Positions 59,743 to 64,000 of a stretch of 64,000 bases of DNA are shown piece by piece. Source of the stretch: Gibbula magus (lineage: Eukaryota; Mollusca; Gastropoda; Trochida; Trochidae); assembly GCA_936450465.1 (NCBI GenBank), contig OW388293.1, positions 31,005,860 to 31,069,859 of the forward strand. The letters run 5' to 3'. Within the stretch, counting starts at the first letter, position 1. Every line of letters begins with the position of its first letter. Under the pieces are notes generated by a model. That model saw only the letters and a program-made list of their open reading frames with translations, made no database searches and was not told where the DNA came from. Made by a program: the position numbers and the translations under genes.

Positions 59743-61526
59743 TGGTTTCCCTGTCAGCGACTCCGTAATGAGCCTTGGTTTCGGTTAGATCTGATATACT
59801 GGTGGTTAGATTACATCGCCAGGGGCTATGTTCTGTCTGAAAACTATCCTGGTCCAAATGACAGGTATGTGGATGTGATATGACACTTCTTGTGGAACAA
59901 TTTGATTTAATAAGTGTCTTAAAGAACGGTGCCCGGAATGTGGTAACACGTTTGTTTTTATTTATCTTTGTTGGTAAACAGTGCGTAGTAAAACACCTTG
60001 AAGAAGTGTATGCATGTGATGCGAACCACCTAGAGAGCAGCAACTTGAAATGCGAGTGTTTCTTCAAAGGGATTGCAACTCTTCATCTCTTACTGGAGGG
60101 CGATGCCAGGTGAGTTGCTATATCTTTATGTTGCTGATCACTATTTATATATTTTGATATAGTCGCACTTTTTCATATCGATTGTTAGGTGCGCTTATGA
60201 TTTTTTTCCATTCGTGTTCACTCATATTACTACACACTTGTTTATAATGAAATTAGAAAGGAACAAATTTAAAAAATAAAATTCAGTGTATGTGTTATTT
60301 GTTCTATTATCTAGATCGATTATTCAGTGTATGTGTTATTTGCTCTATCCTCTAAATCGATTTTTCAGTGTATGTGTTATTTGTTCTATTCTCTAGATCG
60401 AGTATTCAGTATGTGTTATTTGTTCTATTCTTTGAAACTATTTTTCAGTGTATGTGTCTTTTGTTCTATTCTCTTAAACGATTTTTCAGTGTTTGTATTA
60501 TTCGTTCTATTATCTAGATCGATCATTCAGTATGTGTTATTTGTTCTATTCTCTAAAACGATTGTTCAGTGTATGTGTTATTTGTTATATTCTCGTAATC
60601 GGTTGTTAAGTGGCTAGGAATGGAATGTCCACTATCGCTGCATGTTCATATATTAATGATATACAAATGTATGTTTCACTTTCATTATTTTGTAAAATTT
60701 GAAAATAACTGAACTGCATGTCTACGCGTTTCTTCACTTCTTTCAATTATACATTTTATTTTTCGTAGTGTAAATTGATATACCACCATGCTTTTAAAAC
60801 TATAAAACTACTTTTCAAATAAATGAACTAATTGTTTTTTTAAATATGATATAGCATTTTCACTTCACAAAACAAACATTGTTGAAAAAAAGAAAGTTGA
60901 TTCACAACCACTATCGTGTTTCGTGTCATAGAATATGCTTGAGGGCAGCATTACAGTGTTAAACTCGATATCAAATTAGAAATACATGCCATTTAGAGAA
61001 ATTCTTGAACTGTTTCGCGCCGAGCCACTTGTCCGATTCGAACCCACACCCTCAGAGTAGGCAACTACACAGTACAAGAATGTGTACTATTGAAGGTAGT
61101 GTTATTCCAAATGTAACAATGTCGATATCAAATGTTTTAAAACTTTCTTACCACAAGTGTTATGTCGTGATGACAATATGTTTTACTTAACACAATCACG
61201 CTGTGTAGACAATAAAGACGAAATTGTTATCCATAAAGTTGTCTTATACGTAACGCAATCAACATGACAAAAACACATTGTTAAAACAAGCCTTTATTCA
61301 AATTGTGTATTTGGTATGTTGAACGGATGAAACACGTATGTGCAATTTGTGATCAAGTTGAAATTCCTTCCTCTGCAGACAAACCTTTTTGCTTCATTTA
61401 CTCGAGAGGAACAACTTGGTAAACATGGAGAGTGGCTCTGACACTTCGCGTTCAATGAAATTCATTGTGTGTGTAGGAACTGTAGTTTTTATTCTGCATT
61501 TTTTCCAGAAACTAAGAAAGGTGTGA
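59743..61526 (+). CDS. Putative spliced gene ending in a membrane anchor
   Basis: Three exon segments can be joined: 59743-59864 (acceptor CTCGTTACTCAG, donor GTATGT), about 59915-60109 (donor GTGAGT) and 61379-61526 (acceptor TTCCTCTGCAG, stop TGA). The last junction is convincing: AG|A restores Arg and the frame runs 49 codons to a stop. The first intron would be only 50 bp, so a frameshift in a decaying gene is an alternative. Exon 1 is rich in Trp and Tyr (LDLIYWWLDYIARGYVLSEN). The C-terminus has a hydrophobic segment (FIVCVGTVVFILHFF) followed by QKLRKV, like a tail anchor with a basic cytosolic end. The 5' part is missing. No domain recognised; the helical middle could be a death-fold, but I see no diagnostic residues. 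Confidence 0.4.
60282..60612. repeat. 41-bp tandem repeat, about 8 copies
   Basis: TTCAGTGTATGTGTTATTTG recurs every 40-41 bp, with TCTAGATCGATT-like spacers. It lies in the second intron of the putative gene. A 96-codon frame over it is repeat-driven. Confidence 0.9.
61015..61060 (-). mobile_element. tRNA-like B-box fragment, probable SINE remnant
   Basis: On the minus strand GTGTGGGTTCGAATCGGAC contains a consensus Pol III B box (GGTTCGAATC). No matching A box or tRNA fold upstream was found. Confidence 0.4.
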
Positions 61527-61611
61527 TTGGATCTTAAGATATAAATAAATCAGATATTAGAACCAGCCTGTTTGTTCTTCTTAATTAGGTCTTAAAGAGG
61601 AAACTCATTAA

Positions 61612-61905
61612 AGGTGCATCCATTGTGTTTCATAAATTTTATTTGGCTTTAATACGTTCCAACACACCATATGTGCTGTTTACAATACAAACAAATTCAC
61701 TTAGCTTGCATATCCATCCCCAATCACCAAACATATCATATTTACTAGTTTCCAATTATAATCGAGTAACATCATTATGCATGTGCAGAAACCGAAAGTG
61801 CACGTCCTATTTGCATGTACAGTAGTTATTTGACCTATTGAACATTATCAACCCAAATCTGTTATTTTGTCTGGCGTATATAAGATTCCAAAATTACGTT
61901 TGACT
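61612..61905. mobile_element. Left part of TTAA MITE family 1
   Basis: TTAA (61608-61611) then AGGTGCATCCATTGTGTTTC, colinear with the element at 34298 for about 290 bp up to GTTTGACTCATTAG; the right terminus is absent. Confidence 0.8.
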
Positions 61906-62065
61906 CATTAGTCCAGGCAATATAGCATATGACCTAGGACTAATTGCAAAAGTTTTCATTTTGCGATATTTTAACTTGAATTATATCATTTATAAACATA
62001 CTAAAAATATACATCGAAATATTTAGTGGAAGTTAGTTAAATCCACGCTTTAAATTACTAACAAA

Positions 62066-62200
62066 ATGCGAGTCTGCCGCTGGCCCCAGGAGGCCTCCAT
62101 ATCAATCAAGGGAGACTACTCATCGCCCGTTGAAGAACGATCGGCCGTCAACGATGACAACATTTATGATGATTTTTCGGACACCATACTATTATACATG
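62066..62200 (+). CDS. Possible upstream exon, hypothetical
   Basis: ATG-initiated frame with a clean donor (ATACATG|GTAAGT), 45 codons, acidic in its second half (NDDNIYDDFSDT). The next acceptor, at 62916, does not continue this frame into the long frame below, so it is either a 5' leader with its own short frame or unrelated. Confidence 0.35.
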
Positions 62201-62929
62201 GTAAGTAGTAGCTACAAATTACATTTATGTCACATACGCGCATATATGAAACTGTGGAACCAAACAATTGGGATAAAATAGTGAAATAATGCGAATGTCA
62301 TGAAACGTAATAGCAAGCATTTTGAATCACGTCTGCTGACGGCAATACCATAATTCTACACCTATTAAACATCAAAGAAGCTGAAAATAGTTTAAAAAGT
62401 TGACGAAACTGTAGTTTAAATGAAAAATTATCACATATTTGTCAAAATCAATCAAAATAACAACCAATTTCAACACGTCCGTTTTTACGTCAAAAAAAAC
62501 TATGAAAACGCATTCGGGTCATAATTGTTAATGTAAATTTATGTAAGAAAAGCTGTATTTCGGAGATTCTTGCGTACTTTGGTGTTTTAAATGAGACAAG
62601 ATTACTGTATATTTCATATTTTACAATAGATATGTTCATTATTTTCTTATTAGATATAATATCTCATTCTGCATGCTGAGATTTAAAATTGAAATTCTGT
62701 TAGAAAAAGCTAGACATGGTATATATTTTAAAACTTATTTCCTTTTTATTAATGACGATAGCTATGGGCGAATTCAATTGGTATATTCTTATTTGTTTTA
62801 AATTTTAAAAAATATGGGAAACATTATGTAATCAATTAACAAATGATGACTTGATGAACTTATTGTTTCTAGTTTCTAAATTCAAGTACTTACCTATTTC
62901 TTCTATATAATTTCAGATTGAATGGTGTG

Positions 62930-64000
62930 ATGGAAGAGTGCACATTTTGCCAAAGATCCTTGTCAGGCGACGAACCAACTGTGACCTTAACAGCCAAAGG
63001 ATGTGAAGGAATAAAAAAAGCAAATGAAGAGAGGCAGACTGACATACAGACGGTTCCAGGCCAGCATGTACATACAAAATGTAGGCGTGAATTTATTAAT
63101 CCAAACCTCGTAAAAGCAAAGAAGAGGCAACATCTAGGAGATGTGGAACTGCAGACAAATCATCGGTCTGCTCTGAGATCAGATGGAAGCCACTTTGACT
63201 ATAAGAACATGTGCCTCTTCTGTGGTTGCAGAGACTTGTATGATGGAAAGAAACAGGAACATCGGTTAATTCCAGTGAGGACAATGGACTTCCATGCAAA
63301 AATAAGCACAATCTGCAACGAAGTCGACAATGATTGGTCAAAGGCTGTGCACGATCGTATCTCTTTCGTGGGAGATTTGCCAGCAGCTGATGCTGTGTAC
63401 CATCAACAGTGCAATGTGTCTTTCCGAACTGGTAGACAGATACCAAAGATCTTTACTGTCGGTGATAGTCCAAACCCGCCAAAAAGAAGAATGAGTGGAA
63501 GACCCAAAGATGCCATACGATCAGAAGCATTTCTCAAAGTGGTTTCATATCTTGAACAAAATGAAGATGAACAACTCACCATCACAGACCTAATACGGAA
63601 AATGTCGAACTTCACATCTGATGAAAATATAGAATCATATAGCTTCAAACACATGAAGAAGGAACTCAAACAACACTTTGGAGACAAGGTCATAATTTCA
63701 GAGATATGTGGAAAGTCCAATGTTGTATCTCTCCAAAGTACAGCATCAGCAATTCTGCAAGAATTTCATCAGAAACAGCAACGGAGTGTCATGGATGAGG
63801 AGTCACAGATCATAGAGACTGCAGCTCGATTCATCAAAAACGACATCAAGCAAGTTGAACAAAACAGAGAGGTATATCCTGATGCTAATGACTTAGCGGA
63901 CGTAGACAAGGCTTTGGAATTCCTACCATCGAGTCTGAAACATATTTTGAGGGTTATATTTCAAGGAAAGGATGTGGATGTGAAGTTGGCTTCTGTAGGA
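62930..64000 (+). CDS. Multicopy invertebrate protein with two CxxC...HxxC modules, 5' part (cut by window end)
   Basis: From ATG at 62930 the frame is open for 357 codons to the window edge, by far the longest here. An acceptor (TATATAATTTCAG) lies 13 bp upstream; the bases between add no in-frame ATG. Two similar zinc-binding-type modules are visible: Cys4/Cys7 with His48/Cys51, then Cys95/Cys98 with His158/Cys161, each closing with a basic or aromatic tail (HTKCRREF, HQQCNVSF). After them come a basic linker (PPKRRMSGRPKD, residues about 183-194) and a charged, largely helical region to residue 357. From memory this pattern belongs to uncharacterised proteins present in many copies in molluscs and other marine invertebrates, possibly transposon-derived; I could not verify that. 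The family's function is unknown. Metal binding is inference. Confidence 0.8.
   Translation, partial: MEECTFCQRSLSGDEPTVTLTAKGCEGIKKANEERQTDIQTVPGQHVHTKCRREFINPNLVKAKKRQHLGDVELQTNHRSALRSDGSHFDYKNMCLFCGCRDLYDGKKQEHRLIPVRTMDFHAKISTICNEVDNDWSKAVHDRISFVGDLPAADAVYHQQCNVSFRTGRQIPKIFTVGDSPNPPKRRMSGRPKDAIRSEAFLKVVSYLEQNEDEQLTITDLIRKMSNFTSDENIESYSFKHMKKELKQHFGDKVIISEICGKSNVVSLQSTASAILQEFHQKQQRSVMDEESQIIETAARFIKNDIKQVEQNREVYPDANDLADVDKALEFLPSSLKHILRVIFQGKDVDVKLASVG

Noticed and set aside
60327..60617. 96-codon frame rich in FYSL/CYLF residues
   Set aside because: Generated by the 41-bp tandem repeat in an intron of the putative gene.

Overview
The window looks like AT-rich nuclear DNA from an invertebrate, most likely a mollusc or another lophotrochozoan. 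This rests on GT-AG bounded exons, AATAAA signals, a mariner element, hAT-type and TTAA-type MITEs, tRNA-derived SINE-like repeats, and GTCC/ACGT-rich repeat families I associate from memory with molluscan genomes. No bacterial gene organisation is visible. Most of the sequence is repeats; coding content is sparse and mostly in short exons.

Layout. 1-3.3 kb: no gene seen. 3.4-11.2 kb: a promoter-like block and two sets of spliced coding exons on the + strand. Their introns hold a 127-bp ACGT-rich tandem repeat, a 145-bp repeat with nuclear-receptor-like half-sites, and a hAT MITE. 11.3-12.9 kb: an interspersed repeat built of palindromic TGACCTTGA/TCAAGGTCA units, then a second hAT MITE. 14.2-18.4 kb: an ACGT/CATG-rich stretch, a 194/195-bp satellite (16 units), and a 46-bp repeat that shares the satellite's core.

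18.4-48.6 kb is a diverged tandem array of a roughly 9-kb macro-unit: unit 1 at 18.39-32.33, unit 2 at 32.34-37.73 (internally deleted), unit 3 at 37.74-48.29, and a stub of unit 4. Each unit carries scattered exon-like segments on both strands, some intact and many decayed, as in a gene cluster undergoing birth and death. Private insertions date from after the duplications: a 4.6-kb long-TIR element in unit 1, a TTAA MITE in unit 2, and a SINE, a different TTAA MITE and a mariner in unit 3. Sister units preserve empty or near-empty sites for several of these.

48.6-58.7 kb: three arrays of a 33-bp (11-codon) repeat, one read on the - strand and two on the + strand inside a near-identical 1.95-kb tandem duplication. 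Between them lie a 19-bp GAATTC-containing minisatellite and a decayed DNA element. 58.7-61.5 kb: spliced exons of an unrecognised protein with a C-terminal membrane anchor, possibly a decaying gene. 62.9-64.0 kb: the longest open frame, 357 codons running off the window end, with two CxxC...HxxC modules; it belongs to an uncharacterised multicopy protein type.

No pathway links these genes. The coherent story is structural: tandem duplication, minisatellite amplification and successive transposon insertions.
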